A stretch of 64,000 nucleotides of DNA from Pseudomonadaceae bacterium (lineage in GTDB: Bacteria > Pseudomonadota > Gammaproteobacteria > Pseudomonadales > Azotimanducaceae). The translations under genes were made by a program, and so were the position numbers. The first letter of the stretch is position 1. Each line of letters starts with the position of its first letter. This document shows positions 53,402 through 62,215 of the stretch, in pieces. Location: positions 124,001 to 188,000 of the forward strand of contig JANSXA010000003.1 in assembly GCA_024743175.1 (NCBI GenBank), read 5' to 3'. Below the pieces are notes generated by a model. The model searched no databases. It saw only the letters and a program-made list of their open reading frames with translations, and had not been told where the DNA came from.

Positions 53402-53758
53402 TCAGTTCAAATACGCCCAGGTATCGTGGCCGTCGAAATAGCGGACTCTAATATCAGCTATCTCACCAGGAACAAACATATTCAGGTTCACTGCCAAGCG
53501 ATCACTGTTTCCTTTTGGTGTGCTTGTATAGTGCGTGACACATCCACAGTTTGAACAATGATGAAAATCAATAAGGCGGTCGTCACCCCAGCAGTAGGTT
53601 AATGTCTTGTTCGAAGGCAAGACGACAGCAGTTTCAATAGTACAAAAAGCCCAGGTTGCTGCGTAGCGCCTGCATATAGAGCAGTTGCACCGCGTAGCCT
53701 CTGATGGCATCTGGCTCACTTCGATCTGAACGTTCCCACAGTGACAACTGCCTTTCAT
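53402..53758 (-). CDS. GFA/CENP-V family zinc protein
   Basis: A 118-residue protein with the GFA zinc fold: GSCHCGNVQIEV, CNCSICRRYAATWAF and HHCSNCGCVTHY supply the cysteines. Some relatives were described as glutathione-dependent formaldehyde-activating enzymes, but most have no proven function. GGAGAGAGAAGG precedes the ATG. It converges on csoR with a 32-base gap. Confidence 0.92.
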   Translation of the reverse strand: MKGSCHCGNVQIEVSQMPSEATRCNCSICRRYAATWAFCTIETAVVLPSNKTLTYCWGDDRLIDFHHCSNCGCVTHYTSTPKGNSDRLAVNLNMFVPGEIADIRVRYFDGHDTWAYLN

Positions 53759-53872
53759 CGCCTTCTCTCTCCCCCAGTTGTTTGTCGCATGACCTTGTTA
53801 GTGTAACCGCCGTCTAAGCAAATCTCTGTTTATATGGAGAACGAGCAATCCAGGTACACTGAAACCAAGCCC

Positions 53873-54634
53873 TCAAGCGCCATAAACTTCCATGATCCCA
53901 GTTGTATTACTGAGCCCGTGGGCCAGGGCAGCCGGCCAGATACTCCCGCGAGCAGCCAGTGTCAATCCTCCGTATATGAGACCGTTGATTGCGGAGCTGG
54001 CAATCCCGGTTGGCCCCTGGTAAGCGTGGATACATCCGAAAACGAGTGCTTGAAGCACCAGTGCAATCGCGAATGCTCTTCGATCTCCACCTAACGCATA
54101 CGCTATGCTTCGCATCAACACAATCCGAAAAGCCAGCTCCTCGCCGAACGCTGCAACGGTCCAGTTAAGAATAAGGAGCTGGGCCAGCGCCGCAGGAGAG
54201 CCAGACACATTTGAAAACCGTGTCAGATCTCGCTCAGAACTGAATAGGTGATCCCAGACAGGCGTAAGCCATGCACCACTCAGCTGAAGCATTACGATGC
54301 CAAGCAATGCCAGAGCGAGAATGTTCCATGGCTTGAGCGTTATTGTAAAACCAAAGCGCCTCATCGGTACGCCAGTTCGAATCAGCGATACTGCTGCCAG
54401 AATGGTCAGGCCAATGTAGATCAGCGTGGCGTCTGCGGCTAATGCGGGCGGATTGTCAGCCTGAATGTCGTAGAAACGTAGAGCGCCCACCAAAAGCAGG
54501 CCCAACCCGAAAACGGTTGCGATACCACCGATTTTCCACGAGTTGACTGCAGACACTGCCTCGGCACGTTCTCCACGGGACTGAGCGACGGCATTTGCTG
54601 CTGTTTCAGATTTGTCCTGGTTGCCTTCACTCAT
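53873..54634 (-). CDS. CPBP-family intramembrane protease
   Basis: A 253-residue membrane protein of the CPBP (Abi) family with about seven hydrophobic segments. The catalytic Glu-Glu-x3-Arg is in GEELAFRIVL, the second motif His in FGCIHAYQG and the third His in AALAHGLSNT. Its C-terminal half is clearly similar to the CPBP protein at 55385-56077, so the two are paralogs. It is divergent from the TetR gene. Substrate unknown; relatives process prenylated or membrane proteins. Confidence 0.9.
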   Translation of the reverse strand: MSEGNQDKSETAANAVAQSRGERAEAVSAVNSWKIGGIATVFGLGLLLVGALRFYDIQADNPPALAADATLIYIGLTILAAVSLIRTGVPMRRFGFTITLKPWNILALALLGIVMLQLSGAWLTPVWDHLFSSERDLTRFSNVSGSPAALAQLLILNWTVAAFGEELAFRIVLMRSIAYALGGDRRAFAIALVLQALVFGCIHAYQGPTGIASSAINGLIYGGLTLAARGSIWPAALAHGLSNTTGIMEVYGA

Positions 54635-54755
54635 GGCTTTCGAAACTCCGAATTTGCGGTATCACTATATCGGATAACCGCAACGGGTCTAATGAAGCCC
54701 GATTTCCCATGCCTGATAAGAAATAGGGCTTGCACTGATCTGTTTTCTTGATAAA

Positions 54756-54777
54756 GTGAACGTATATATACATTTAC
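54756..54777. promoter_or_regulatory. probable TetR operator
   Basis: A 22-base imperfect palindrome (18 of 22 symmetric positions) centred on the perfect GTATATATAC, with outer arms GTGAAC and ATTTAC. It lies 12 bases before the TetR start and downstream of a TTGATA -35-like hexamer (54748-54753), so binding would block that promoter. Confidence 0.65.
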
Positions 54778-54789
54778 TATTTAAGACGC

Positions 54790-55383
54790 ATGCTGAAAGC
54801 ACCCCAACAGAAAAGAAGTGAAGAAACGCTGCAACGAATTCTCTTCGTCTGCGAGGCGTTGATTGATCAAGGCAGGTTTGAACAAGTCAGCATGCAGGAG
54901 ATTGCCAGCGAGGCTGGCGTCTCCGTGGGTACGCTTTACAAAAGGTTCTCGGCCAAATCGGCAATTGTGGATTACCTCGTTGAACGCCTGCAGACCCAGC
55001 AGTATGAACAATTCATTATCGAACTGGCTGGGTGTGAAGCAGAACAGCTTGCAGATCGCCTGCGATATCTGACTGATTTGTTTTATCGCAGCACCAGCGA
55101 CTACTCCGGCTTGCTTCGCACGGTGATGATTTCGCACCTCCTCGGCAGTTCACCCATTTCGGATACGACAACTGCTCGCAGCGCTGGATTAATTGGCGAG
55201 GCTGCGCAATGGCTTGATCAAAGTGATTATTCACCCGGTGTCGACGCGTGTCAGAAAGCTGTCGCCCATGTCGCCTTCGCTTTCCAATACCGTGCCATCT
55301 ATCCCACACCAGACGCGCTGCTCGGCGCGGATGTCTACAAAAATCTGGTGTGTGAAATGGCGTTGAAATACTTAGGAGTTTGA
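54790..55383 (+). CDS. TetR family transcriptional regulator
   Basis: A 197-residue repressor. The N-terminal helix-turn-helix is MQEIASEAGVSVGTLYKRF (about 37-55), followed by a helical ligand domain. The palindrome 12 bases upstream suggests autoregulation. It shares an operon with the CPBP protease one base downstream and is divergent from the other CPBP gene, so it probably controls one or both. The ligand is unknown. Confidence 0.9.
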   Translation: MLKAPQQKRSEETLQRILFVCEALIDQGRFEQVSMQEIASEAGVSVGTLYKRFSAKSAIVDYLVERLQTQQYEQFIIELAGCEAEQLADRLRYLTDLFYRSTSDYSGLLRTVMISHLLGSSPISDTTTARSAGLIGEAAQWLDQSDYSPGVDACQKAVAHVAFAFQYRAIYPTPDALLGADVYKNLVCEMALKYLGV

Positions 55384-55384
55384 A

Positions 55385-56077
55385 ATGGAAACTACAGTGA
55401 CTTTACGTGAACCCTCTCGATTAGGATTGGTGGGGCAGATCGCTCTTGTTGTGTGTCTCATCCCGGTTGGGCTTACTTTAGGCGCGCTGACGGGGTGGCT
55501 AGTCCTGTCCCCCATCATGGGCATGGTTGTTCCCCTGCTCGCAGCAACCTGGTTTCTTAAGCGGGATGGCCTGGGGTGGCGTGATGTCGGATTTGCGAAG
55601 CGCATGCCGCTGCGTCGTTTTCTGGCTTTTACGTTACTTGCGACTCTGCTGGTTTACCTGGTCGCGGTGATGGTCGTAGGCGCCATCCTGGAGGCTGCGG
55701 GCCTGTCGGCGCAGGATACTTCCGGGCTGCAACAGTTGCTTGAGGGAAATACCCTTTATTTTCTGATGTTCTTGATTCCCGTGAGTTGGGGAAGCGCCGC
55801 CTTTGGTGAGGAAATGCTGGTACGAGGCTTTCTGTTAAACCGCCTGGAAGGCCTGAGCCGCTCTTCAGTTTTGGCGGTGATTGGGCAGGCGGCAATCTTC
55901 GCGCTTGCTCACACCTACCAGGGAGTGACTGGTGTGCTGATGATTTTTGTTGTCGGCCTAATATTCGGGCTGGTCTTTATCCGTTGTGGACGCAATCTGT
56001 GGCCTGTGATCGTAGCTCATGGTCTGGTTGATACCATAGCCATTACTTCCCTCTATATGGGGTGGGGTTGGGTGTAG
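55385..56077 (+). CDS. CPBP-family intramembrane protease
   Basis: A 230-residue membrane protein with about seven hydrophobic segments. Motifs are GEEMLVRGFLLNRLEG (Glu-Glu-x3-Arg), FALAHTYQGVTG and PVIVAHGLVDT. AHTYQG and AHGL match the paralog at 53873-54634 (HAYQG, AHGL). AGGAGT precedes the ATG, and the gene is one base after tetR. It may cut a membrane protein or prenyl peptide; no substrate gene is adjacent. Confidence 0.9.
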   Translation: METTVTLREPSRLGLVGQIALVVCLIPVGLTLGALTGWLVLSPIMGMVVPLLAATWFLKRDGLGWRDVGFAKRMPLRRFLAFTLLATLLVYLVAVMVVGAILEAAGLSAQDTSGLQQLLEGNTLYFLMFLIPVSWGSAAFGEEMLVRGFLLNRLEGLSRSSVLAVIGQAAIFALAHTYQGVTGVLMIFVVGLIFGLVFIRCGRNLWPVIVAHGLVDTIAITSLYMGWGWV

Positions 56078-56125
56078 AAGGCTGGCAAGGCGATTTTCGA
56101 GTTCCAGCACCACCTTGCCCTATCT

Positions 56126-56707
56126 TCAGCTATTTTGGCCATTGTGGCCAAGTCTGGCGAAATCGATCTCGTCAATTGAAGCCGCTTTGTTCGTACGACC
56201 CGGATACTTTACCCAGGTCATCACAGCGTTAAGATCATCGATGATATCGGCGGCCTCGATTGTTTTAGCGCCCAGCGACATTGACCCGGTTGTGTGTGCA
56301 TCGCTGACCAGTGTCAGGTCATAGCCACGGTCCAGAGCGCCATAAGCGGTAGCCCTTACACAAAAGTTGGTCGCGGCGCCTGTCAGGACAATATGACTTA
56401 TTTGCAGATCCGCAAGAATGGCTTCCAGGTCAGTTTCCTCAAACGATGATGCAAAACTCTTTGAGACCAGGGCTTCGTCACGGTCTGGTGACAACTCGGG
56501 TACCAGCGCCCAGCCCGGGCTGCCAGCCGTCAGCTCATCTTCTGTATGCTGAATCCAGATTACAGGTATCCCATGGGAGCGCGCCTCGCGAACAGCGGTT
56601 GCTACGTTAGAGATGATTCGAGATGACTCCCAGGCTTCCTGCATTACTGCAACTTGCACGTCGACGACGAGCAAGGCGCTCTTGGTGCTTTCGCGAACGG
56701 TTGCCAT
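56126..56707 (-). CDS. isochorismatase-like cysteine hydrolase
   Basis: A 193-residue hydrolase. The catalytic triad is Asp in LLVVDVQVAV, Lys in LVSKSFASSFEET and Cys in VLTGAATNFCVRATAYGAL. This is the nicotinamidase/isochorismatase fold without a second domain. GGAG lies nine bases before the ATG at 56707. It follows the nitroreductase and PNPOx genes on the same strand. The substrate is not known. Confidence 0.9.
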   Translation of the reverse strand: MATVRESTKSALLVVDVQVAVMQEAWESSRIISNVATAVREARSHGIPVIWIQHTEDELTAGSPGWALVPELSPDRDEALVSKSFASSFEETDLEAILADLQISHIVLTGAATNFCVRATAYGALDRGYDLTLVSDAHTTGSMSLGAKTIEAADIIDDLNAVMTWVKYPGRTNKAASIDEIDFARLGHNGQNS

Positions 56708-56760
56708 TGTCAGTACTCCATTAATTATCGTTCGCCCGTTCAGCTGCCGGGCTGTCTCAC

Positions 56761-57414
56761 TTAAACAAAGGTTGCCCACTGCTCCAACGGTGCGCGATCG
56801 GAAACAAGACTGTTCACGGGCTTGTCCGGGTTTTTATGTCCCAGCGCGATACCGCAGAACAACATCAGATTATCTGGCGCGCCAACAAAGTGGCGAACGC
56901 TGTTGGCACGCATGGCCCAGGCTTCCTGCGCGCAGGTATCCAGCCCCGCTTCCTGTGCCAGCAGCATGAATGTCTGCAGGAACATACCCAGATCTGACCA
57001 TTGTGGCGGCCCCATCTGCCGGTCAACGAAGCAGAACAAGCCAGCGGGTGCATCAAAGAAAGTGTAGTTGCGCGCCAGGTGCGCAAAGCGCGCAGCCTTG
57101 TCTTCTCTGGGTATGCCCAGCAGTGCATACATGTCTTCACCGACCTTAAACCGCGAATCACGATAGGGTGACGTGAGATCTTTTGGATAGATATCGTATT
57201 CCGGCGTGTCTTTGATGTCGGAAGTCTGCAGGAACTCCAGAAACTTACCCGTTGTTTCACCATTAACGACATAGATGCGCCAGGGCTGCACGTTGCCTCC
57301 AGAGGGTGCTCGAGCAGCCTTTTCCAGCAGCTGAGCAATCACTGAATCTTCAACCGGAGTATCTAAAAATGCCCGGATCGATTTTCGTTGCGCGACAGCG
57401 TCACTGACATTCAT
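56761..57414 (-). CDS. nitroreductase family protein
   Basis: A 217-residue FMN enzyme. RKSIRAFLDTPV at the N-terminus, ARAPSGGNVQPWRIYVV and LGIALGHKNPDKP-like C-terminus (FCGIALGHKNPDKPVN) are family motifs. It reduces nitro compounds, quinones or flavins with NAD(P)H. It overlaps the PNPOx gene upstream by four bases (ATGA) and may receive flavin or substrate from it. Confidence 0.92.
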   Translation of the reverse strand: MNVSDAVAQRKSIRAFLDTPVEDSVIAQLLEKAARAPSGGNVQPWRIYVVNGETTGKFLEFLQTSDIKDTPEYDIYPKDLTSPYRDSRFKVGEDMYALLGIPREDKAARFAHLARNYTFFDAPAGLFCFVDRQMGPPQWSDLGMFLQTFMLLAQEAGLDTCAQEAWAMRANSVRHFVGAPDNLMLFCGIALGHKNPDKPVNSLVSDRAPLEQWATFV

Positions 57415-58067
57415 GTGGAATCCTTCTTGCTGGGGGTTGATGTAAATTGCGGGTTTTGTCCATGAGTGCCGAGAGTATGCGCAGGTTGCGGCACAACATC
57501 CGCCACGGGTTCATAAGACTTCCATTCCGGCACCGGGGTTTCAACCCCCAGGCGGGGTACAAATTCAGAACGACCCTGGCGCTGCATTGGATGAATATAT
57601 CGGGGACAGTTAATCCAGGCGTTAGTAACCTCAACCACACAAGCCAACGCGGTTTCCGGCCATTGAGCGATCAATGTGGGCTCTTCGCTCAGCGTCGCGG
57701 TACCTTCGATGCGCAGGCGATTGGGGTTTTCGAAGTCGATGAACAGTAAGCCGACTTTGGCCTGGGCGGCGATGTTACCCATGGAATAGTACATGCCGTT
57801 GCCATCGTAACAGGGGAACGCTAACTGTGTCGGAGAAACAACCTTCACGAACCCCGGATCGCCGCCTTTGTAGGAAACTGTTGGAAATCCACTGTCGCTG
57901 ACACTAGACAGGAAAAAGTAGTCAGCACCTTGTACAAATGTCTGCGCTGCCTCGTCAAGTTCTGTTTGAACAATCAGCTCTTCAAGACGTGATGCCAGTG
58001 CCTCGCTGTCGAACTGCGCCTGCAACTGTCTTTGTGCAGGGCTGTAGAAAGGTGGATTTTTGCGCAT
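57411..58067 (-). CDS. pyridoxamine 5'-phosphate oxidase-like flavin protein
   Basis: A 218-residue split-barrel flavoprotein. QGADYFFLSSVSDSGFPTVSYKGGDPGFV and GLLFIDFENPNRLRIEGTATL are characteristic. Members include oxidoreductases for FMN or F420 as well as true PNPOx; this one lacks the usual pyridoxal signature, so the exact role is open. It is the first gene of a three-gene run with the nitroreductase and isochorismatase genes. Confidence 0.87.
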   Translation of the reverse strand: MRKNPPFYSPAQRQLQAQFDSEALASRLEELIVQTELDEAAQTFVQGADYFFLSSVSDSGFPTVSYKGGDPGFVKVVSPTQLAFPCYDGNGMYYSMGNIAAQAKVGLLFIDFENPNRLRIEGTATLSEEPTLIAQWPETALACVVEVTNAWINCPRYIHPMQRQGRSEFVPRLGVETPVPEWKSYEPVADVVPQPAHTLGTHGQNPQFTSTPSKKDST

Positions 58068-58160
58068 AAATGTTCATCCTTGTTCGCCAGCTGACCAGGT
58101 GCCTATGTTAACCTGCCCGTCTGATATTAATCTGCCCTGAAATGCTCTGGAGAAATAAAT

Positions 58161-59357
58161 ATGCGCGAAGCTGTCATTGTATCTACTGCTCGTACCCCAA
58201 TTGGTAAAGCTTATCGGGGCGCATTTAATGCCACCCCCAGCCAGGCATTGGGGGCCCATGCCATTCGTCATGCGGTACAGCGGGCAAATATCGACCCTGC
58301 AGAAGTAGAAGACGTGATTATGGGTGCAGCTATCCAGATGGGGTCCGCTTTCTCCAATACCGCGCGCCAGTGTCTGCTTGAAGCGGGCCTGCCGGACAGC
58401 GTGGCTGGCCAGACCATCGACCGCCAGTGTTCGTCTGGCATGATGGCCATTGGTATAGCTGCCAAGCAGATCATCAGCGATGGCATGGATGTGGCCATTG
58501 GTGGCGGGGTGGAGTCTATTTCCATGAACCAGACCGGCGATATGTTTGCCATTCCCAGCCCCTGGGCGCTGAAAAACAAACCCGCCCTGTATATGGCGAT
58601 GCTGGAAACGGCTGAAGTTGTGGGAGAACGTTACAACGTCAGTCGTGAAGCCCAGGATATTCTGTCTGCGAGCTCCCAGGCGCGTACAGCGGATGCTCAG
58701 GCGAGCGGTAAGTTTGATGACGAAATTGTACCCATGTCCACGGTCATGAAGTTTCAGAACAAAGAAACCGGCGAGGTCACCGACTCAGAAGTCACGCTGG
58801 ATAAAGATGAAGGTAACCGTCCAGGAACTACCGCTGAATCGCTGGCTGGGTTGAAGCCGGTTTTTTCTGGTGGTCAGGTGATTGCAGAAGGAAAACATGT
58901 CACTGCGGGTAATGCCTCACAGCTATCGGATGGTGCTTCGGCCTGCGTATTGATGGAAGCTGGCCTGGCTGAAAAACGTGGCTTGCAGCCCTTAGGCGCG
59001 TATCGCGGCATGGCTGTTGCGGGCACTAATCCAGATGAGATGGGTATTGGCCCGGTGTTTGCGGTACCCAAACTGCTGGAAAAAAATGGCCTGAAAGTGG
59101 ATGACATCGGACTGTGGGAGCTGAACGAAGCGTTTGCGGTGCAGGTTGTCTATTGCCGCGATAAGCTGGGTATTCCAGATGAGCTGTTGAATGTGAATGG
59201 TGGCGCGATTTCGGTAGGTCACCCCTACGGTATGTCGGGTTCACGGATGGTGGCGCACGCTCTGATTGAAGGAAAACGTCGCGGCGCCAGGTATGTTGTC
59301 TGCACCATGTGTATTGGTGGTGGCATGGGCGCTGCGGGCCTGTTCGAGGTACTGTAG
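58161..59357 (+). CDS. acetyl-CoA C-acyltransferase (thiolase)
   Basis: A 398-residue thiolase for the last step of beta-oxidation or for acetoacetyl-CoA formation. The nucleophile is Cys90 in [12 protein letters not shown], the active-site His is in [14 protein letters not shown] and the second Cys in [28 protein letters not shown] is the thiolase signature 2 region. A GGAGAAATAA site precedes the ATG. The acyl-CoA dehydrogenases elsewhere in the window suggest a catabolic role. Confidence 0.93.
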   Translation: MREAVIVSTARTPIGKAYRGAFNATPSQALGAHAIRHAVQRANIDPAEVEDVIMGAAIQMGSAFSNTARQCLLEAGLPDSVAGQTIDRQCSSGMMAIGIAAKQIISDGMDVAIGGGVESISMNQTGDMFAIPSPWALKNKPALYMAMLETAEVVGERYNVSREAQDILSASSQARTADAQASGKFDDEIVPMSTVMKFQNKETGEVTDSEVTLDKDEGNRPGTTAESLAGLKPVFSGGQVIAEGKHVTAGNASQLSDGASACVLMEAGLAEKRGLQPLGAYRGMAVAGTNPDEMGIGPVFAVPKLLEKNGLKVDDIGLWELNEAFAVQVVYCRDKLGIPDELLNVNGGAISVGHPYGMSGSRMVAHALIEGKRRGARYVVCTMCIGGGMGAAGLFEVL

Positions 59358-59376
59358 TCGAGCGAGGCTGGGAAAC

Positions 59377-60111
59377 ATGGCGCACAAAAATGACATGTAC
59401 GGCGACATCAACGCCCGTTCGGAAGATGATGACGGCGTAGCGCCTCCAATTCTCGCCGCCACCGTGGTTCTGCTGCGTGACGGCGAAGAGGGTGTTGAGG
59501 TGCTCATGTTACGCAAGAACTCGAAAATCACCTTTGGCGGTATGTGGGTTTTTCCCGGCGGCAAAATCGACCCTGCAGATCGCGAGCTTGGTACTGACGA
59601 CACCCATGCTGCCCGCATCGCGGCAACCCGCGAGACCCTGGAAGAAACCGGGCTTGTAGTCAGGCCTGACGAGTTCACCTGGTTTGCACACTGGACGCCG
59701 CCACCCGGTCCGCAGAAACGTTTTGCGACCTGGTTTTTTGCAACGTTGTTGGACAGTGACGATGAAGTCGTGATTGATGATGGCGAGATAAAGGAGCACG
59801 CCTGGGTCAGCCCGGCCAAAGCTCTGGAGCGACATGCTGCAGGGGAGATCGATCTGGTGCCACCCACCTGGGTGACGCTTTATCATCTCTCAAGGTATAC
59901 CCCCAGCACTTCGCTGATGTCGCGTTTAACGGAGCAGGAGCCCAGGTATTACGCCACACGCGTGGTGCAGAACTCTGAAGGCACACGCGTTGCGTTGTGG
60001 GAAGGGGATTCCGGCTATGAACCCTGGGATGCTGACGTCGATGGCGAACGCCATCGACTGGTTATGTCGCCAGGCGGGTTCATTTTCGAAAACAGTGTTA
60101 TTGAGTACTGA
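59377..60111 (+). CDS. Nudix hydrolase
   Basis: A 244-residue pyrophosphohydrolase. The Nudix box is split by an insertion: GGKIDPADRELGTDDTHA, then ARIAATRETLEETGLVV carries the REx2EE(T)G part. VTVVLLRDGEEGVEVLML-like opening (AATVVLLRDGEEGVEVLMLR) is typical of the NUDT7/19-like group, some of which cut acyl-CoA. That would suit the thiolase just upstream. ATG at 59377 is used; the longer frame lies inside the thiolase gene. Confidence 0.88.
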   Translation: MAHKNDMYGDINARSEDDDGVAPPILAATVVLLRDGEEGVEVLMLRKNSKITFGGMWVFPGGKIDPADRELGTDDTHAARIAATRETLEETGLVVRPDEFTWFAHWTPPPGPQKRFATWFFATLLDSDDEVVIDDGEIKEHAWVSPAKALERHAAGEIDLVPPTWVTLYHLSRYTPSTSLMSRLTEQEPRYYATRVVQNSEGTRVALWEGDSGYEPWDADVDGERHRLVMSPGGFIFENSVIEY

Positions 60112-60136
60112 CCTGAGTTAGTCAGTAATCATCTGT

Positions 60137-60478
60137 TCAGCCGAATGTTTCGCTGAACGCTTCTTCGTTGAACCCGACTAACAAGGTCTTGCCCACAACA
60201 ATAGTGGGAGAACGCATATTGCCGGTGGCGCCGAGCATGGCGTCTACTGCTTCCGCGGGTGCGTTTTTACCGCCTTTAAAGGTTTGTACTTTTTTACCTT
60301 TGGCTACGGTCATTTTTGAGGCTTTGGCCAGCAAGGCTTCAGCATCTTCACGCTGTAGTTTGCGACTGGCGGGAACGGTCTCTTTCACTTCTATATTACT
60401 GGCTTCCAAAAACTTGGATGCTTTGGTGCAAGTGGTTCAGCCGCCGCGGTAGTAGTACCAATCAACTTTTTTGCTCAT
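60137..60478 (-). CDS. ArsC/Spx-like selenoprotein (in-frame TGA = Sec14)
   Basis: A 113-residue protein of the ArsC/Spx/YffB thioredoxin-fold family if TGA at 60439-60437 is read as Sec. It begins MSKKVDWYYYRGG, then Sec14-Thr15-Thr16-Cys17, TKASKFLEASNIEVKE, and ends SPTIVVGKTLLVGFNEEAFSE. The family usually has Cys-x2-Cys or Cys-x2-Ser here, so Sec takes the place of the nucleophilic Cys in a U-x-x-C redox motif. A gene caller would start at TTG 60409 and lose the active site. A SECIS-like hairpin lies at 60402-60421. Arsenate reductase activity is not implied; the partner is unknown. Confidence 0.85.
60402..60421 (-). promoter_or_regulatory. bacterial SECIS element for the ArsC-like gene
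   Basis: On the minus strand, TCCAA and TTGGA (60418-60414 and 60409-60405) pair around the loop GTTT. An A-A mismatch and two further G-C pairs (GC with GC) extend the stem. The loop starts 23 bases after the TGA and its first base is G. Stem, loop size, G position and distance all meet the bacterial SECIS rules, as they do for the redoxin gene at 9755-9771. Confidence 0.8.
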
Positions 60479-60548
60479 GTCATTTTCTCTGATTAACGAA
60501 ACATCTATTGTAATTGCCAGGAGGGGAATCATCCAGGCTTTGCGTTTC

Positions 60549-62153
60549 TCAGGTGCGGGCTTTGATCAGGTCTGCGCAGCGCTCGGCCACCATGATGACA
60601 ACCGCATTCAGGTTGCCGTTGGTGATGCGGGGAAATATGGAGGCATCGACAACGCTCAAGCCATCAATGCCGTGCACCTGTCCTTCACTGTTGACCACCG
60701 AGGTATCGTCCTCACCCATGCGACAGGTGCCGCAGGGATGGTAGGCGCTTTCGGCATTCGCGCGGATGAAAGCATCGAGCTCTGCATCGCTTTGTGCTTG
60801 CGCGCCAGGTCGCAGCTCTATGCCCCGGTAAGGCTCAAACGCCGGTTGAGCAAATATTTCTCTCGCGGTTCGAATAGCCTGACGGAACACCTGCCAGTCC
60901 TCAGGGTGAGACATATAGTTAAACACGATTCGAGGATGGTGTTTCGGGTTGTTGCTGGCCAAGGTGACCTCGCCCCGGCTTTGCGACAACATGGGCCCTA
61001 CATGTGCCTGAAACCCATGTTGCTCAGCCTTGGCGCTGCCATCGTACTGCATGGCAGCAGGCAGAAAGTGGAACTGAATGTTGGGGTAGGGCGCACTGGC
61101 TTCACTTTTAATGAACCCGCCAACCTCAAAATGATTGGTTGCCCCCAGGCCACGCTGATTAACAAGCCATTGCACGCCGAGTTTCGCCCGCCCGAATAAG
61201 TTCAGATCTTTATACAGGCTGACGGGTTGCTCACAGGCTTGTTGCACATAGATTTCCAGGTGGTCCATAAGGTTCTGGCCCACGCCCGGGAGATCCAATT
61301 TGGGGCTGATCCCTACTTGCTGAAGGGCTGCTGCGGACCCGATGCCTGAACACATCAGCAGTTGCGGTGTGTTGATGGCGCCACCACACAGAATCACTTG
61401 GTCTGCGTAGAACGCTTTGTTCCTGCCTCTTTGCTCTGCATTCACGCCAATGGCTTTGTTACCGTCGAACAACAGATGTAGCGCGTGTGTACGAGTGTGA
61501 ATGGAGAGGTTGGGGCGATGCAGTGCAGGTCTCAGATATGCTCGTGCCGTTGACGCTCGGACGCCTTTATCAACGGTCATTGGCAGCGTGCCGAACCCTT
61601 CCTGTTGTGCGCCGTTCAGATCGGCGCTGAGATTGTGGCCAGCCTGGGCAGCGGCTTCCAGGAAAGTCTGATACAGAGGGTTGCTCAGTTCGCCGTCACA
61701 AACCGCGAGCGGGCCATCGCTGCCTTTGTAAGGGTCATCTGCCGTTGCGCCGGAGAAGTTCTGCGCTTTGCGGAAGTAGGGTAGTACTGTGTTGTAGTCC
61801 CAGTTCTTTGCGCCCAGCTCGGTCCAGGCTGCGTAGTCTGCCGCGTTACCGCGCACGTACACCATGCCGTTGATTGACGAAGATCCACCCAGAACCCGCC
61901 CCCGCGGGCACAACAGTCGTCGATTGTTCAGGTGGGGTTCCGGCTCACTCTCATAACCCCAGTTGAGGGTCTTGTTTTTTACCGGCAGATAGAAAGCGGA
62001 AGGCATCTGCACAATCAAACGGCGATCGCTGCCACCGGCTTCCAGCAAAGTGACCTGGCAATGCGGATCTTCGCTCAAGCGATTGGCCAGCACCGCGCCA
62101 GCAGAACCGGCGCCGATAATCAGAATGTTGCTGTGATGGGTGTTGCTGGACAT
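60549..62153 (-). CDS. GMC-family FAD oxidoreductase (choline dehydrogenase-like)
   Basis: A 534-residue flavin alcohol oxidoreductase. LIIGAGSAGAVLANRLSED is the FAD motif, RGRVLGGSSSINGMVYVRG and GAINTPQLLMCSGIG are GMC signatures 1 and 2, and the active-site His is in SAYHPCGTCRMG with the late Asn in FPRITNGNLNAVVI. Members oxidise choline, alkanols or similar alcohols. It is divergent from the PhyH-like dioxygenase gene. The natural alcohol is unknown. Confidence 0.92.
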   Translation of the reverse strand: MSSNTHHSNILIIGAGSAGAVLANRLSEDPHCQVTLLEAGGSDRRLIVQMPSAFYLPVKNKTLNWGYESEPEPHLNNRRLLCPRGRVLGGSSSINGMVYVRGNAADYAAWTELGAKNWDYNTVLPYFRKAQNFSGATADDPYKGSDGPLAVCDGELSNPLYQTFLEAAAQAGHNLSADLNGAQQEGFGTLPMTVDKGVRASTARAYLRPALHRPNLSIHTRTHALHLLFDGNKAIGVNAEQRGRNKAFYADQVILCGGAINTPQLLMCSGIGSAAALQQVGISPKLDLPGVGQNLMDHLEIYVQQACEQPVSLYKDLNLFGRAKLGVQWLVNQRGLGATNHFEVGGFIKSEASAPYPNIQFHFLPAAMQYDGSAKAEQHGFQAHVGPMLSQSRGEVTLASNNPKHHPRIVFNYMSHPEDWQVFRQAIRTAREIFAQPAFEPYRGIELRPGAQAQSDAELDAFIRANAESAYHPCGTCRMGEDDTSVVNSEGQVHGIDGLSVVDASIFPRITNGNLNAVVIMVAERCADLIKART

Positions 62154-62215
62154 CGCTGGCCATCATAGAGATGATCGCCGGGTGCTGCCAGCCAGGTGAT
62201 GTTTAAGGGGGTAAG

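Noticed and set aside
53873-56077. CPBP (Abi) genes as an abortive-infection system
   Set aside because: The Abi name is historical. There is no nuclease, toxin or phage-sensing gene nearby, and the proteins look like ordinary intramembrane proteases.
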